From: Phytomonospora endophytica
GTDB taxonomy: Bacteria; Actinomycetota; Actinomycetes; Mycobacteriales; Micromonosporaceae
NCBI RefSeq assembly: GCF_014202425.1
Contig: NZ_JACHGT010000002.1
Span: forward strand, 310,001-374,000
Direction: 5' to 3'
DNA length: 64,000 nt
Below the pieces are notes generated by a model. That model was not told the DNA's origin. It made no database searches and worked only from the letters and a program-made list of their open reading frames with translations. The position numbers and the translations under genes are program-made. Shown here one piece after another: positions 44,560-53,716 of the stretch; the first letter of the stretch is position 1; each line of letters opens with the position of its first letter.

Positions 44560-45700
44560 CCCGGGAGGACTTGCGTTTGCCGGGTTGCTGCGCGGGGTTT
44601 CTGGCGTGGGCGGGCCAGCGGAGCGGGACTCGCGCCTCGGGACACGGCTGCGGCCGAGTTCTCGTGCTGGGTGGGGAGGGGTGGGGTCGGACTAGCGGTG
44701 TCCGGGGGGAGGTCTGCGGGGGGCGGGGCGCGCGGGGCGGCATGCGCTCGCGGGGTCGGGTCCTGGGTCCCCGGCGTGGGCGGACGAGCGAGGCGAGACT
44801 CGCAGTTGCCGAGTTACCGCGCCGGGTTTCCGGCTCGCAGGGGCGAGCGAAGCGAGACCCGCGCCTCGCGACGGCTGCGGCCGAGTTCCCATGCTGGGTG
44901 GGAGGCGTGAGGCCAGACCCACGCCGCCCGAGGCACGTCTGCGGCGGGACGGCAAGCGCCGCGGCCCGCGCTCGCGAGACCGTGTCCTCGGTCCCCGGAG
45001 TGGACGGGCGAGCGAAGCGAGACACCCGCCTCGCGACGGCTGCGGCCAAGTTCCCGTGCTGGGTGGGAGGCGTGAGGCCTGATTCACGGCGCCTGATGCA
45101 AGTCTGCGGCGGGACGTGCGCTCGCGGGGTCGTGGGCGGGTTCCCGGGGGGCGGGAAGCGGGACTTGCGGTTGCCGGGTTGCTGGGCGGGGTTTCTGGCG
45201 TGGGCGGGCGAGCGGAGCGGGACTCGCGTCTCGGGACGGCTACGGCCGAGTTCTCGTGCTGGATGGGGAGGCGTGAGGCCAGACCCACGGCGCCCGAGGC
45301 ACGTCTGCGGCGGGGCGGCCCGCGCGGCGCGGCATGCGCTCGCGGGGCCGTGTCCTGGGTCCCCGGCGTGGGCGGACGAGCGAAGCGAGACGCGCGCTTG
45401 CCTGCTACCGCGCCGGGTTTCCGGCGTGGACGGGCGGGCGAAGCGAGACGCGCCCCTCGCGATGACTGCGGCCAAGTTCCCGTGCTGGTGGGAGGCGTCG
45501 GGCCGAACTCGCCGTGCCTGAGGCAAGCCTGCGGCGGGGCGGCGCGCGCGGCGCGGCCCGCGCTCGCGGGGCCGTGTCCTCGGTCCCCGGTGTGGGCGAG
45601 CGAGACGCGCCGAACACGAGATCGCTGCGGCCCGCGTCCCCAGTGTGGGCGGGTGAGGCTCCCTCACCCGGATCACTGCGGCCCGGGTCCCCGGCGTGCG
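44560..45700. repeat. modular GC-rich repeat array
   Basis: acggctgcggccgagttc-type modules recur at 44642, 44871, 45036, 45236 and 45462 (165-229 bp apart); ggcgtgggcgggcgagcg and gagcgaagcgagac recur ~8 times. An ~85-bp block at 44567 is nearly repeated at 45162. Not a constant-spacer CRISPR. Confidence 0.9.
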
Positions 45701-46018
45701 GGAACCCGCGAAACGTAGGCACGCGCTCGCCGGGCCGTGTCTGAGGTTCCCGGCGTGAGCGAGTCGCGAAGTCGCACCCTCGCTCACGAAGTCGCGTCAC
45801 CGGAGTGGGCGGCAGGCGAAGCGGCGCTCGCCCTCGCCGGCCATGTCTCGGGTTCCGGGCCCCGAAGTGAGGAGGCTACGGCCGGGGCTCCCTGCGCACG
45901 GGGAGCCGCGAAGCGGCACTCACGCGGAAGCCTCCCGGCAAGACCCCACCCACGAACCGCGCCCGGCGCCCCCACCCACCGAGCGCGGTCCGCAGGCCGC
46001 GGGCCGCGAGCCGCCGTC

Positions 46019-46597
46019 TCACCCCCAGTGCATCTTCGCGCCCGTGTGGCCCGACTTGAACGCCGTGTACGCGACAGCCGCGGCCGTCGCCAGCATCAGC
46101 ACGCCGAAGATCACCATCACGAGCTTGCGGCCGCCCGCCGCCGGGTCGTCGTTCGGCTTCGGTGGGGTGGGCGCGTCGGCGTCGGCGTCCTTCTTCGCGG
46201 CGAAGGGGCGGTCGGTCGCGCGGGCCAGGGCGCTTCGGCGTCCGCGTTCAAGCGCGCCGAACAACAAGAACAGCGGCAGCAGCCCGACCGTCAGCCAGAG
46301 CAGCCAGTCGCCGAACATCTCGTGCTCGGCGATCGCGTCGGCTTTCGCGTCGGTCTCGGTCGCGCCGGCGGGCAGCGCCGCCAGCACTGAATCAGCGAAT
46401 GACTTCCCGGCCCAGCGGGCGAAGAACACCGCGACCGGCGCCAACACCGCCAAGGCGAGCACGGCCCAGCCGACGCGTTTGCGCAGCGGCGGAATGAGCA
46501 CGTACAAGAACACCAGCAGAACCAGCAGCGGCACCAGGACGAGCGGGAAGTGGACGAGAAGTGGATGAAGGGGCAGGCCGTCGACTGTATCGGGCAT
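46019..46597 (-). CDS. DUF2231 membrane protein
   Basis: 192 residues from ATG 46597 (ATG 46615 possible). TVDGLPLHPLLVHFPLVLVPLLVLL is the DUF2231 hallmark; four membrane helices and a C-terminal helix near GRKLVMVIFGVLML. DUF2231 proteins can bind heme or cofactors. Divergent from the Fur regulator. Confidence 0.85.
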   Translation of the reverse strand: MPDTVDGLPLHPLLVHFPLVLVPLLVLLVFLYVLIPPLRKRVGWAVLALAVLAPVAVFFARWAGKSFADSVLAALPAGATETDAKADAIAEHEMFGDWLLWLTVGLLPLFLLFGALERGRRSALARATDRPFAAKKDADADAPTPPKPNDDPAAGGRKLVMVIFGVLMLATAAAVAYTAFKSGHTGAKMHWG

Positions 46598-46718
46598 CGA
46601 CCCATTCAACACCATCTGAGCGCGCGGGCCGGTTGCGGCCGTTTCGGTGTCCCTGATCACGCCGGTAAGGTCCCATTTCCATTTGACCCCTTCCAGCCCG
46701 CGTGAAAACGTGGGTAAC

Positions 46719-47519
46719 GTGCAAAGCGAGCGTCTACTGCGATCCCATGGATTGCGAGTCACCCGGCAGCGACTCGCGGTGCTCGACGTGCTCCAAGAGG
46801 GCGGGCATCCCGAAGTCGACGAGATCATCACCAGGGCCCGCCGCAGGGTGAGTTCCCTGTCGACGCAGGCCGCCTACGACGTCCTCAACGCCCTCACCGA
46901 CGTCGGCCTCGCCAGACGCATCGAGCCCGCCGGCAGCCACACCCGCTACGAGGCCCGCGTCGGCGACAGCCACCACCACCTCGTGTGCCGCCAGTGCGGC
47001 GAGGTCTGCGACGTCGACATCGCCGAAGGCGACGCGCCCTGCCTCGAACCGGCGCTCGCGCAGGGCTTCAAGGTCGAAGAGGCCGAAGTGACCTACTGGG
47101 GCCTGTGCCCCAACTGCCAGCGCAGCCGGTCGTTAGCGGCCCGTTCCGTACCGTTCCTCCCTCTTCGCACGCCACTCTCCGGCGCCGCCGCGTACCCCCC
47201 TTCCGTCTTCACGCCCCTCGGAAGGGGTCAAGGTGCGCCCGCAGGTGTCACAATCGATCTGTACCTGCTGGGAGGAGCGAACGATGGGTCTACTGCGCTG
47301 GTTGCGTGGAGGCGACGACAACGATTCGAGTGTGGCGGCGATGTCGGCCGGTCTCGCCGAGCTCGAAGGTTTCGTGCAGCCCGCGCGCCGCAAGCAGACC
47401 GAGCTCATCCAGGAGCAGGAGAACATGCGGGAGGACATCGGCAACGGCATGCAGATGGACCGCATCGACCTGGAGTCCGGCGTCGCGGTCATCTACCGCC
47501 GCCGCACCTCAACTCTTGA
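46719..47519 (+). CDS. Fur-family regulator with C-terminal overextension
   Basis: GTG 46719 (GTG 46710 possible). The first ~135 residues are a normal Fur/CatR-like protein: winged helix, HHHLVCRQCGEVCDVD (structural Zn and sensing His) and CPNC. The frame then runs 127 more codons of low-complexity sequence. A TAG one base out of frame lies at 47134-47136, where the natural end is expected, so a small indel has probably destroyed the stop. Divergent from DUF2231. Confidence 0.8.
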   Translation: MQSERLLRSHGLRVTRQRLAVLDVLQEGGHPEVDEIITRARRRVSSLSTQAAYDVLNALTDVGLARRIEPAGSHTRYEARVGDSHHHLVCRQCGEVCDVDIAEGDAPCLEPALAQGFKVEEAEVTYWGLCPNCQRSRSLAARSVPFLPLRTPLSGAAAYPPSVFTPLGRGQGAPAGVTIDLYLLGGANDGSTALVAWRRRQRFECGGDVGRSRRARRFRAARAPQADRAHPGAGEHAGGHRQRHADGPHRPGVRRRGHLPPPHLNS

Positions 47520-47643
47520 AAAGCTCGATGTAGCCGAAGATCGAAGCGGCGATGAGCTGGACGGCGATGGCCGCGAGAAGAAGACCCGCGATGCGGGTGA
47601 GAACCTCGATGCCGCCGCGCTTGATGACGCGCACGATCACTGA
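47284..47643 (+). CDS. small protein, DUF6191-like
   Basis: 119 residues from ATG 47284. The centre (…REDIGNGMQMDRIDLESGVAVI) matches the DUF6191 core in actinobacteria. The charged C-terminus from ~75 on overlaps marC by 135 bp and may not be real. It also overlaps the extended fur frame. Function unknown. Confidence 0.6.
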   Translation: MGLLRWLRGGDDNDSSVAAMSAGLAELEGFVQPARRKQTELIQEQENMREDIGNGMQMDRIDLESGVAVIYRRRTSTLEKLDVAEDRSGDELDGDGREKKTRDAGENLDAAALDDAHDH

Positions 47644-48129
47644 CGAGAAGCGCATCGCCAGGTAGATCCCGATGTGCACGCCCAGAATCGCCAGCGCGAC
47701 CGCGATGTAGCCGCCGTACCCGCCCGCGTTGTCGGCGTCCTGCACGAAGAGGATGACCGCGACGATCGCACCCGGCCCGGCCAGCAGCGGCGTGCCCAGC
47801 GGCACCAGCGCCACATTGGACGCCCCCGACGACGACGGGTCGTCGGCCTTGCCCGTCAGCAGCTCAAGCGCGACGAGCAGGAGCAGCAGGCCCCCGGCGC
47901 CCTGGAGCGCGGGCAGGTCCACGCCCAGGTAGTGCAGGATCTGCTTGCCCGCGAGCGCGAAGAGGCTGATCACGCCCAGGGACAGCAGTGTCGCCTGGAA
48001 GGCGGCCTTGCTGCGCGCCTTAGCGTCCATCGCGCCGGTCAGGGCGAGGAAGATCGGCACGACGCCGGGAGGGTCCATGATGACGAAGAGCGTCACGAAC
48101 GCCTCGCCGACGAGTCCGATTCCATTCAC
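47509..48129 (-). CDS. MarC-family membrane protein
   Basis: 206 residues from GTG 48129. Six membrane helices and the motifs TLFVIMDPPGVVPIFLALT and PLLAGPGAI typical of MarC/UPF0056. No known transport substrate. Confidence 0.92.
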   Translation of the reverse strand: MNGIGLVGEAFVTLFVIMDPPGVVPIFLALTGAMDAKARSKAAFQATLLSLGVISLFALAGKQILHYLGVDLPALQGAGGLLLLLVALELLTGKADDPSSSGASNVALVPLGTPLLAGPGAIVAVILFVQDADNAGGYGGYIAVALAILGVHIGIYLAMRFSSVIVRVIKRGGIEVLTRIAGLLLAAIAVQLIAASIFGYIELFKS

Positions 48130-48191
48130 GACATATGGATAGCACCGCGATCACGCCGAAGTGGCGGAACGGCGGTCTGTGGCGACGCCGG

Positions 48192-49346
48192 TCACGCCTT
48201 GAACGCGATGGTCACCGGTGTCGCCGAGGAGTCGGCCGGGATCGGCAGGGTATCCGCGGCCATCGTGTAGAGGTTGAACCGGTACCAGGTGCCCTCGGAC
48301 TCGTAGACCAGCTCCTGGTCACTGAGCCACATCCACGCCTTCACCTCGAAGCCCGGCAGCGGTTGCATGCTTCCCGTGTCGGACCCCAGGTCCTGGGACA
48401 GGTGGGTGCTGGAGAAGCGGTACTGGTCGGGGGCGAGGTATCCGCGCGCGACGAACCACTCCCCGTTCGGGGACACCGTGATCGCCTCCGATGGGAGTTC
48501 GCGGTAGCAGAACCGCTTGAGGACCCTGAAGTCGTCGAAGGGCTCCACGGATCCCAGGCAGGGGCCGCCCTCGGCCGGGTCCTGGTAGGTGACGTAGGTG
48601 CTCCAGTCGGTCGTCGGGCCCATGAACCGCATGGCCTTCTCCGGCCGCGACGCGAAGTGGATGCCCTCGGTGGGATTCCACGCCTGGAGGAACTGGTCGC
48701 CGTCCTCGTACATGACCAGGCTGTTGCTCCAGCCGCCGAGCACGGCGTCGGGGCCGAGCTGACGCCCTTCGCCGACGATCGAGCCGTCGAACCCGTACAC
48801 GTCGAGGCGCACACCCCTGCCGTCGACGCGGGTCACGGCGACGAGCTCGTAGTTGGCGTCGACCGCCATCGCGAGCTTCCTGCCGTCGGCGATCGGCTGG
48901 CTCGGGCCGGACAGCGGGTAGAAGGCGAGGTGGCTGTTCTCTTCCCTGGTGGTGATGGCGAAGAAGCCGCCGTCGACGCGGACGGCGTCGGTCAGCTCCT
49001 CGCCGGGCGGCAGCGAGACGCGGGTGCCGTCGCCCGCCTGGAGGTAGGGGCCGGACTTGTCCGACGGGTTCGGCACCGCGACGTCGAGACCCGCGATGAC
49101 GGGGATCGGCAGGTTGTCGCCGGTCGGGATGTCCTCGCTCGGGGAGACACCGCGGCCGAAGACCAGCGCGAGCCCGGCGAGCACGACGACGGCGAGCGCC
49201 GAGGCGCCGCCAGCCATGACGCGTCGGCGGCGTACGCCCCGGGCGCGGCCGATGACGGTGTCGGCGAGGCCGTCGGTCTGCGGTGGGACCGGTCGTGAAC
49301 GGTCCTCGAAGGTCGCGCGGAGTACGCGCTCAAGCTCCCTCGTCAC
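48192..49346 (-). CDS. membrane-anchored β-propeller protein, sigma-coupled
   Basis: 384 residues from GTG 49346, overlapping the sigma-factor stop (GTGA). A basic cytoplasmic head of ~60 residues, one helix (VMAGGASALAVVVLAGLALVF) and an extracytoplasmic WD/propeller-like domain. Position and topology suggest an anti-sigma-like sensor; no HxxxCxxC zinc motif is seen. Confidence 0.8.
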   Translation of the reverse strand: MTRELERVLRATFEDRSRPVPPQTDGLADTVIGRARGVRRRRVMAGGASALAVVVLAGLALVFGRGVSPSEDIPTGDNLPIPVIAGLDVAVPNPSDKSGPYLQAGDGTRVSLPPGEELTDAVRVDGGFFAITTREENSHLAFYPLSGPSQPIADGRKLAMAVDANYELVAVTRVDGRGVRLDVYGFDGSIVGEGRQLGPDAVLGGWSNSLVMYEDGDQFLQAWNPTEGIHFASRPEKAMRFMGPTTDWSTYVTYQDPAEGGPCLGSVEPFDDFRVLKRFCYRELPSEAITVSPNGEWFVARGYLAPDQYRFSSTHLSQDLGSDTGSMQPLPGFEVKAWMWLSDQELVYESEGTWYRFNLYTMAADTLPIPADSSATPVTIAFKA

Positions 49347-49885
49347 GCCGCCGGCCTCCTTCCGCGTCGATCCGTGGCCTGCATTTCGATGCCGGCGACC
49401 GCCAGCTGGTTCCGCAGGTTCGCCAGTGCCCGGGAGCATTGGCTCTTCACCGTGCCCGCGGCGATGCCCAGCAGGCTCGCCGTCTCGGATTCGGACATGT
49501 CCTCGTAGAACCTCAAGACGAGCACGGCCCGCTGTTTCGGGGGCAGCTTGCACACGAAGCGCCACATGAGGTCGCGTTCGACGTGGGCGTCGGTGTGGTC
49601 GGTGCCCGGCGTCTCGGGCATCTGTTCGGTCGGATGCTCGTTGCGCCACATCCGCCGCCACCAGCTGACGTTGGTCGTGTACAGGACTCGTCTGGCGTAG
49701 GCCTCGACCGAGCCGATGTCGCCGATGCGCCGCCAGGCGAGGTAGGTCTTCGTCAAAGCGGTCTGCACCAGGTCCTCGGCCGTCGCCCAGTTACCGGTCA
49801 GCAGGTACGCCGACCGGTGCAGGGCGGCCGACCGTGCCGTGACGAAGTCACGGAAGTCGGCCTCGATCTTCGTCTTCGATTCCAC
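49343..49885 (-). CDS. SigE-family ECF sigma factor
   Basis: 180 residues from GTG 49885 (TTG 49906 possible). Region 2 (RDFVTARSAALHRSAYLLTGNWATAEDLVQ) and region 4 (KLPPKQRAVLVLRFYEDMSESETASLLGIAAGTVKSQ) are typical of the actinobacterial SigE-like ECF group. Operon with the coupled membrane protein, its likely regulator. Confidence 0.92.
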   Translation of the reverse strand: MESKTKIEADFRDFVTARSAALHRSAYLLTGNWATAEDLVQTALTKTYLAWRRIGDIGSVEAYARRVLYTTNVSWWRRMWRNEHPTEQMPETPGTDHTDAHVERDLMWRFVCKLPPKQRAVLVLRFYEDMSESETASLLGIAAGTVKSQCSRALANLRNQLAVAGIEMQATDRRGRRPAA

Positions 49886-50014
49886 TCGTCTCCCGGGGGT
49901 CCGCAAAGGTAAACGCGGTGGAGGGTGGTGGGGGTTGCTGAGGAGATCAGAAAATTTCCGGGCCGGTTCACGGCGTTCGCCCAGGCGGTCGGGTCGCGGG
50001 CTCGCCGTGGCGTG

Positions 50015-50043
50015 AAAAAGCCCCGCACCGGTGTGGTGCGGGG
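50015..50043 (-). terminator. rho-independent terminator
   Basis: 9-bp stem ccccgcacc/ggtgcgggg, 5-nt loop; minus strand ends CTTTTT. Follows the PH-domain gene. Confidence 0.88.
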
Positions 50044-50060
50044 TTGTCGACGTAGGGGGG

Positions 50061-50858
50061 TCAGGCGTCGTTGACCGCGCTGGGCGACGAAGCCGTCTCC
50101 TCTTCGCCTTCGACGCGCGCCTGGACGGCGTCGGGCTCGTACATCTCCTCCACGACCTGGAGGTAGAGCTCGTTGGGGTCGGGGAGGTGCTTGATCTCGC
50201 GCAGGGCCTGGTCCTGGCCCGCCGACTCCAGGACGAAGGTCCCGTAGTTGAGCATGCGGCCCATCGGGGACTGTTCGTACTTCATGTCGGTGACCCGCAG
50301 CAGCGGCATCATCGCGACCTTGCGCGTGACGACGCCGGAGACGACCATGACCCGCTTGTTGGTGAGGATGAAGCGGTCGAAGAACCAGTCCATCACGCGC
50401 CAGCCGACCCAGCCGAGGACGAGCAGCCAGCCGACGACGACGGCCGCCGTGGCGGGCTCGGAGCCGTTGCTGGCGAGCATGCCGGAGACGTAGCCCATGA
50501 TGAAGGTCGCGAGGACGCCGATGACGAACTCGGGCATCAGGTGGATCCAGTGCCGGCGCCACTCTCCCCGGTACTTCTCGGTGGGGAAGAGGTAGCGCGC
50601 CGCCAGCGGCGACGGCTCGTCGGGGAGCGGAAGGACCCGGCGGGGCCCGACCGGCATGCCGGCGGCGTCGTAGCGCAGACCGTCGAGATCCTCATCGGCT
50701 ACCTCAAGGGGGGGAGTTGAGGAGTCGACGGGCCGCCGGGGGCTAGGGGGGTCCAGATCGGGCGAGTCGAAGAGGTCGGCGTCGAGGAGCGTGTCGTCCA
50801 GGGGCTCCTCGTCGCGGTCGTCCCGATCGCCCGATCGGCCAAACTCAGCGGGGCTCAT
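50061..50858 (-). CDS. membrane PH-domain protein
   Basis: 265 residues from ATG 50858. A disordered, acidic N-terminus (~90 residues), two membrane helices (PEFVIGVLATFIMGYVSGM, AAVVVGWLLVLGWVGW) and a bacterial PH-like domain (RFILTNKRVMVVSGVVTRKVAMMPLLRVTD). Function unknown. The gene follows the small membrane protein at 50868. Confidence 0.88.
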   Translation of the reverse strand: MSPAEFGRSGDRDDRDEEPLDDTLLDADLFDSPDLDPPSPRRPVDSSTPPLEVADEDLDGLRYDAAGMPVGPRRVLPLPDEPSPLAARYLFPTEKYRGEWRRHWIHLMPEFVIGVLATFIMGYVSGMLASNGSEPATAAVVVGWLLVLGWVGWRVMDWFFDRFILTNKRVMVVSGVVTRKVAMMPLLRVTDMKYEQSPMGRMLNYGTFVLESAGQDQALREIKHLPDPNELYLQVVEEMYEPDAVQARVEGEEETASSPSAVNDA

Positions 50859-50867
50859 CAGGATCAA

Positions 50868-51026
50868 TCACATGACCACGCCGGAGATGAAGTCGCCGAG
50901 GCCCATTGCGGCGTCGCCGATGCCACTGGCTATCTGGCCGACGATGCCGGATGCTTCCTTCGGGCGGTATGCGATGAAGAAGACCAGGAATGCCAAGCCA
51001 CCCCAGGTCAGAATCTTCTTAATCAT
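50868..51026 (-). CDS. small membrane protein, 52 aa
   Basis: ATG 51026 with GGAGGG ~11 nt upstream. One helix (ILTWGGLAFLVFFIAYR), then an amphipathic GIVGQIASGIGDAAMGLGDF stretch. Such proteins are conserved beside PH-domain genes in actinomycetes. The longer upstream frame is rejected. Confidence 0.75.
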   Translation of the reverse strand: MIKKILTWGGLAFLVFFIAYRPKEASGIVGQIASGIGDAAMGLGDFISGVVM

Positions 51027-51344
51027 GTCGGGCGAGCCCCCTCCCACGGTGCCGCACTTCGGCTCGTTGCCCACGCAGTCTGCGGCTGCGAGTCGCATCG
51101 GCCTCGGGCACTTAGAGCGTACAGCTTTTCAGGTGATGTTGAAACTCTTACCGCTTGTGCGGCTAAGGGCTGTCGACGTCCGTCGTATCCCTTATGGCCG
51201 GATCCAGGATAACCCCTCTGTGCGCCTCCAAGCACCGTAGACATCCCTGGTCACAGCCAAGAGTCACGCTACCGGAGGTTTCCGCCGGGGTACGGACAGT
51301 CGCATCATCCGAAGTGGATCGACGCCTGAACTGTCGGCAAGACG
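51027..51344. other. 318-bp intergenic region
   Basis: Between the small membrane protein (starting leftward) and the 3' end of the TrmH gene. A short ccgc-ttgt-gcgg hairpin lies near 51150; nothing else convincing, no RNA gene recognised. Confidence 0.6.
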
Positions 51345-51980
51345 TCAGCCCCAGACGTGCTGGCGGACCCAGGCGTGCATCGCGATGCCGCTGGCGACGC
51401 CCGCGTTGATGGAGCGCGTCGAGCCGTACTGGGCGATGGAGCAGACCAGCGCGGCCGCCTCCCGCGCCGGCGGGGACAGCCCCGGCCCCTCCTGGCCGAA
51501 GAGGAGGACGCACGCCTCGGGCAGGGGCGTGGTCTCCAGGGGCACCGACCCCGGCAGGTTGTCGATGCCGACGACGGCGAGCCCCTCCCCCGCCGCCCAG
51601 GCGCAGAACTCCTCGATGGTGGCGTGGTGCACGACGTGCTGGTACCGGTCGGTGACCATGGCGCCCCGCCGGTTCCAGCGCCGCCGCCCGACGATGTGGA
51701 CGGCCGAGGCCAGGAAGGCGTTGGCGTTACGGACGACGGTGCCGATGTTGAAGTCGTGCTGCCAGTTCTCGATGGCGACGTGGTAGGCGAAGCGCTTGGT
51801 GTCGAGGTCGGCGACGATGGCCTCGCGGGTCCAGTAGCGGTACTGGTCGCCGACGTTGCGGCGGTCGCCGTGGGCGAGGAGTTCGGGGTCGTAGCGCTCG
51901 TCGGCGGGGTGCTCGCCCGGCCAGGGGCCGACGCCGATCTCTTCGAGGTAGGGGTCGGGGCGGTCGTCTTGGGAGGTCAC
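51345..51980 (-). CDS. TrmH/SpoU-family RNA methyltransferase
   Basis: 211 residues from GTG 51980. Knot fold motifs: NIGTVVRNANAF (motif 1), LLFGQEGPGLS (motif 2) and STRSINAGVASGIAMH (motif 3). It probably methylates ribose in tRNA or rRNA. Its 5' end is duplicated as a broken fragment at 54938-55130. Confidence 0.92.
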   Translation of the reverse strand: MTSQDDRPDPYLEEIGVGPWPGEHPADERYDPELLAHGDRRNVGDQYRYWTREAIVADLDTKRFAYHVAIENWQHDFNIGTVVRNANAFLASAVHIVGRRRWNRRGAMVTDRYQHVVHHATIEEFCAWAAGEGLAVVGIDNLPGSVPLETTPLPEACVLLFGQEGPGLSPPAREAAALVCSIAQYGSTRSINAGVASGIAMHAWVRQHVWG

Positions 51981-52137
51981 GGGGATGAGGGTATGCCGGG
52001 AGTTCACCGACCGGCCGAAGCCCTTCGAATCCATGGTCACCAACCGGGCGAAGATCAATGAACTCATCTTTCCGGCGGATTTCCGGCACTCGATGACGAC
52101 CATAGGCTCCAAGGCACGTCTCCGAAGGGGCACCACC

Positions 52138-53226
52138 ATGGGGTTCTCGATCAAACTCTCGCCCGGCGTCCGGGTTCGGGTCTCCAGCCGCGGCGTGCGG
52201 ACCAGTCTCGGCCCGCGAGGAGCACGGTTGCACATCGGCGGCGGCCGCACCGCGATCTCGTCGGGCTTCGGACCGGTCACCTACTCCACGACCCTCAGCG
52301 GTGGGCGAGGGACCGCGTCCGTGAATCGCGCGTTGGGTTCCTACGGAAGCGCCGCCAGCGTGAAGGAGATCGAAGCGCGCCGACTGGCGGAGATCCTCGT
52401 CGGCATCTTCGAGCTCCACCGGGAGGAGTTCCCAGAGGCCGCCCCGCCCACAGCACCCGAGCCGATTCCCGTGGACCGCAAGGCCGTCATCGCCCGGCAT
52501 CGCGCCGAGGCGACGAAAGGCATCGGCATCTTCGCCCGGTCCAAGCGGCGGGAGGCGGTGGCCGGGGCCGATCTCCGTGCGGAGGAGGAGATCGTGTCCA
52601 TGGAGGACAAGGCCCGGGCGGAGGCCGCCGTACTTCAGAGCGATCTTGACTCCTGGTGGGAGGCTCTCATCGCGAACGACCCCGACGTCGTGCTCGAAAC
52701 TCTCGGCGCCGCGTTCGGGGACAACCAGGCCGCGGCGGCGGCCGTCGGTCTGGACGGCGATGAGGTCTCTCTCATCGTGATCGTGCCGTCAAGCGATGCC
52801 ATACCCGAGCGCAAACCCGACCTGACGCCCAGCGGCAACCTGACCTTGAAGAAGATCACCAAACGCGAACTCGCCGAGCTCTACATGGAGATGCTCTGTG
52901 GGTACGCGCTGGTCACGGTCAAGGAGTGCTTCGCCGTCGCGCCGAGCGTGCGCTCCGCCCGCATCGCCGCCGTCCGTCTATCCCCTCTCGACTCCTATGG
53001 GAACCAGCATCCCGAGGTCGTACTCACCGTGCGCTTCGAGCGGGCGAAGCTCGAAGGGATCGACTGGGGGCGAGCCGACTCCGTGATGATCACGAACGAC
53101 GCGGGTAGTGAACTCACCTACCGCACAAAGGGCGTGGTCAAGGAACTGCTGCCGCTCGACCTCACCACCAACCCGGATCTAGCGTCGCTGATCTCGGCGG
53201 TCGACTTCGAAAGTCTCACCGAATGA
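52138..53226 (+). CDS. DUF4236 protein
   Basis: 362 residues from ATG 52138 (GAAGGGG upstream); the longer frame upstream is rejected. DUF4236 head: MGFSIKLSPGVRVRVSSRGVRTSLGPRGARLHIGGG. The rest, a charged middle and a β-rich C-terminal domain, is not recognised. Divergent from trmH; first gene of the small island. Confidence 0.85.
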   Translation: MGFSIKLSPGVRVRVSSRGVRTSLGPRGARLHIGGGRTAISSGFGPVTYSTTLSGGRGTASVNRALGSYGSAASVKEIEARRLAEILVGIFELHREEFPEAAPPTAPEPIPVDRKAVIARHRAEATKGIGIFARSKRREAVAGADLRAEEEIVSMEDKARAEAAVLQSDLDSWWEALIANDPDVVLETLGAAFGDNQAAAAAVGLDGDEVSLIVIVPSSDAIPERKPDLTPSGNLTLKKITKRELAELYMEMLCGYALVTVKECFAVAPSVRSARIAAVRLSPLDSYGNQHPEVVLTVRFERAKLEGIDWGRADSVMITNDAGSELTYRTKGVVKELLPLDLTTNPDLASLISAVDFESLTE

Positions 53227-53250
53227 GGAAGCAGGGGCCAAGACGGTCCT

Positions 53251-53562
53251 GTGGGAGTCCCCGAGCCGACCACGACCGACCGAGTTGCGCCGACTGAGCA
53301 CTATCGACCGATGGACACGATCGGGAAGATCATGATCAGCGAGTCCGGACTCGCCCACGTGCCACAGTGCGGCCATCTCTCCTGGACCAGGCCGGGCGAG
53401 CAGAAGCCCAAGTGGGGCTGGGTTCCCGACGCCACCAAGGAGATGTGGAACTCCATCACGACAACGACGCCGCTCGTGGCCACCGAGGGCGACCGTGGAC
53501 TGAAAGCCGAGCGGCGATGCAGCAACTGCTACCCGGGGATGCCTGGCGATCCCTGGGTCTGA
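53251..53562 (+). CDS. small zinc-ribbon-like protein
   Basis: 103 residues from GTG 53251 (ATG 53311 possible). C-x2-H (QCGH) and C-x2-C (RCSNC) could bind zinc. Not recognised. Behind DUF4236 in the same direction. Confidence 0.55.
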   Translation: MGVPEPTTTDRVAPTEHYRPMDTIGKIMISESGLAHVPQCGHLSWTRPGEQKPKWGWVPDATKEMWNSITTTTPLVATEGDRGLKAERRCSNCYPGMPGDPWV

Positions 53563-53686
53563 CGGCCCGGCGCGAACGGCGTACTGGAGCGGGTTCCAGG
53601 ATCTCCAGCGTAGGACTTCGAGGGAAGCGATTCCCGCCACGTCAGTGCCGTTCGTTCAGCCGAGCGTCAAGACACCTCGCATGGTA

Positions 53687-53702
53687 GTATCCGATCGGAT
53701 AC
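53687..53702. promoter_or_regulatory. palindromic operator of the TA locus
   Basis: 16-bp perfect palindrome gtatccgatcggatac, 14 bp before the antitoxin ATG. The same 16 bp lie at 55186-55201 before the antitoxin relic. Confidence 0.75.
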
Positions 53703-53716
53703 ATCTGGAGGTCGTG

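Larger units (their letters stand above)
44353..46018. other. 1.7-kb gene-free repeat island 3
   Basis: Between the LacI and DUF2231 genes. The long minus-strand ORF across it is only a repeat artefact. It holds the ~50-bp element copy B and a modular repeat array. Confidence 0.85.

Noticed and set aside
43109-45787. 892-residue minus-strand ORF
   Set aside because: Crosses the LacI gene in another frame and reads the repeat island; repeats are not protein-like.
44560-46000. CRISPR array
   Set aside because: Repeats are long, irregularly spaced (165-229 bp) and modular; no unique equal-length spacers and no cas genes.
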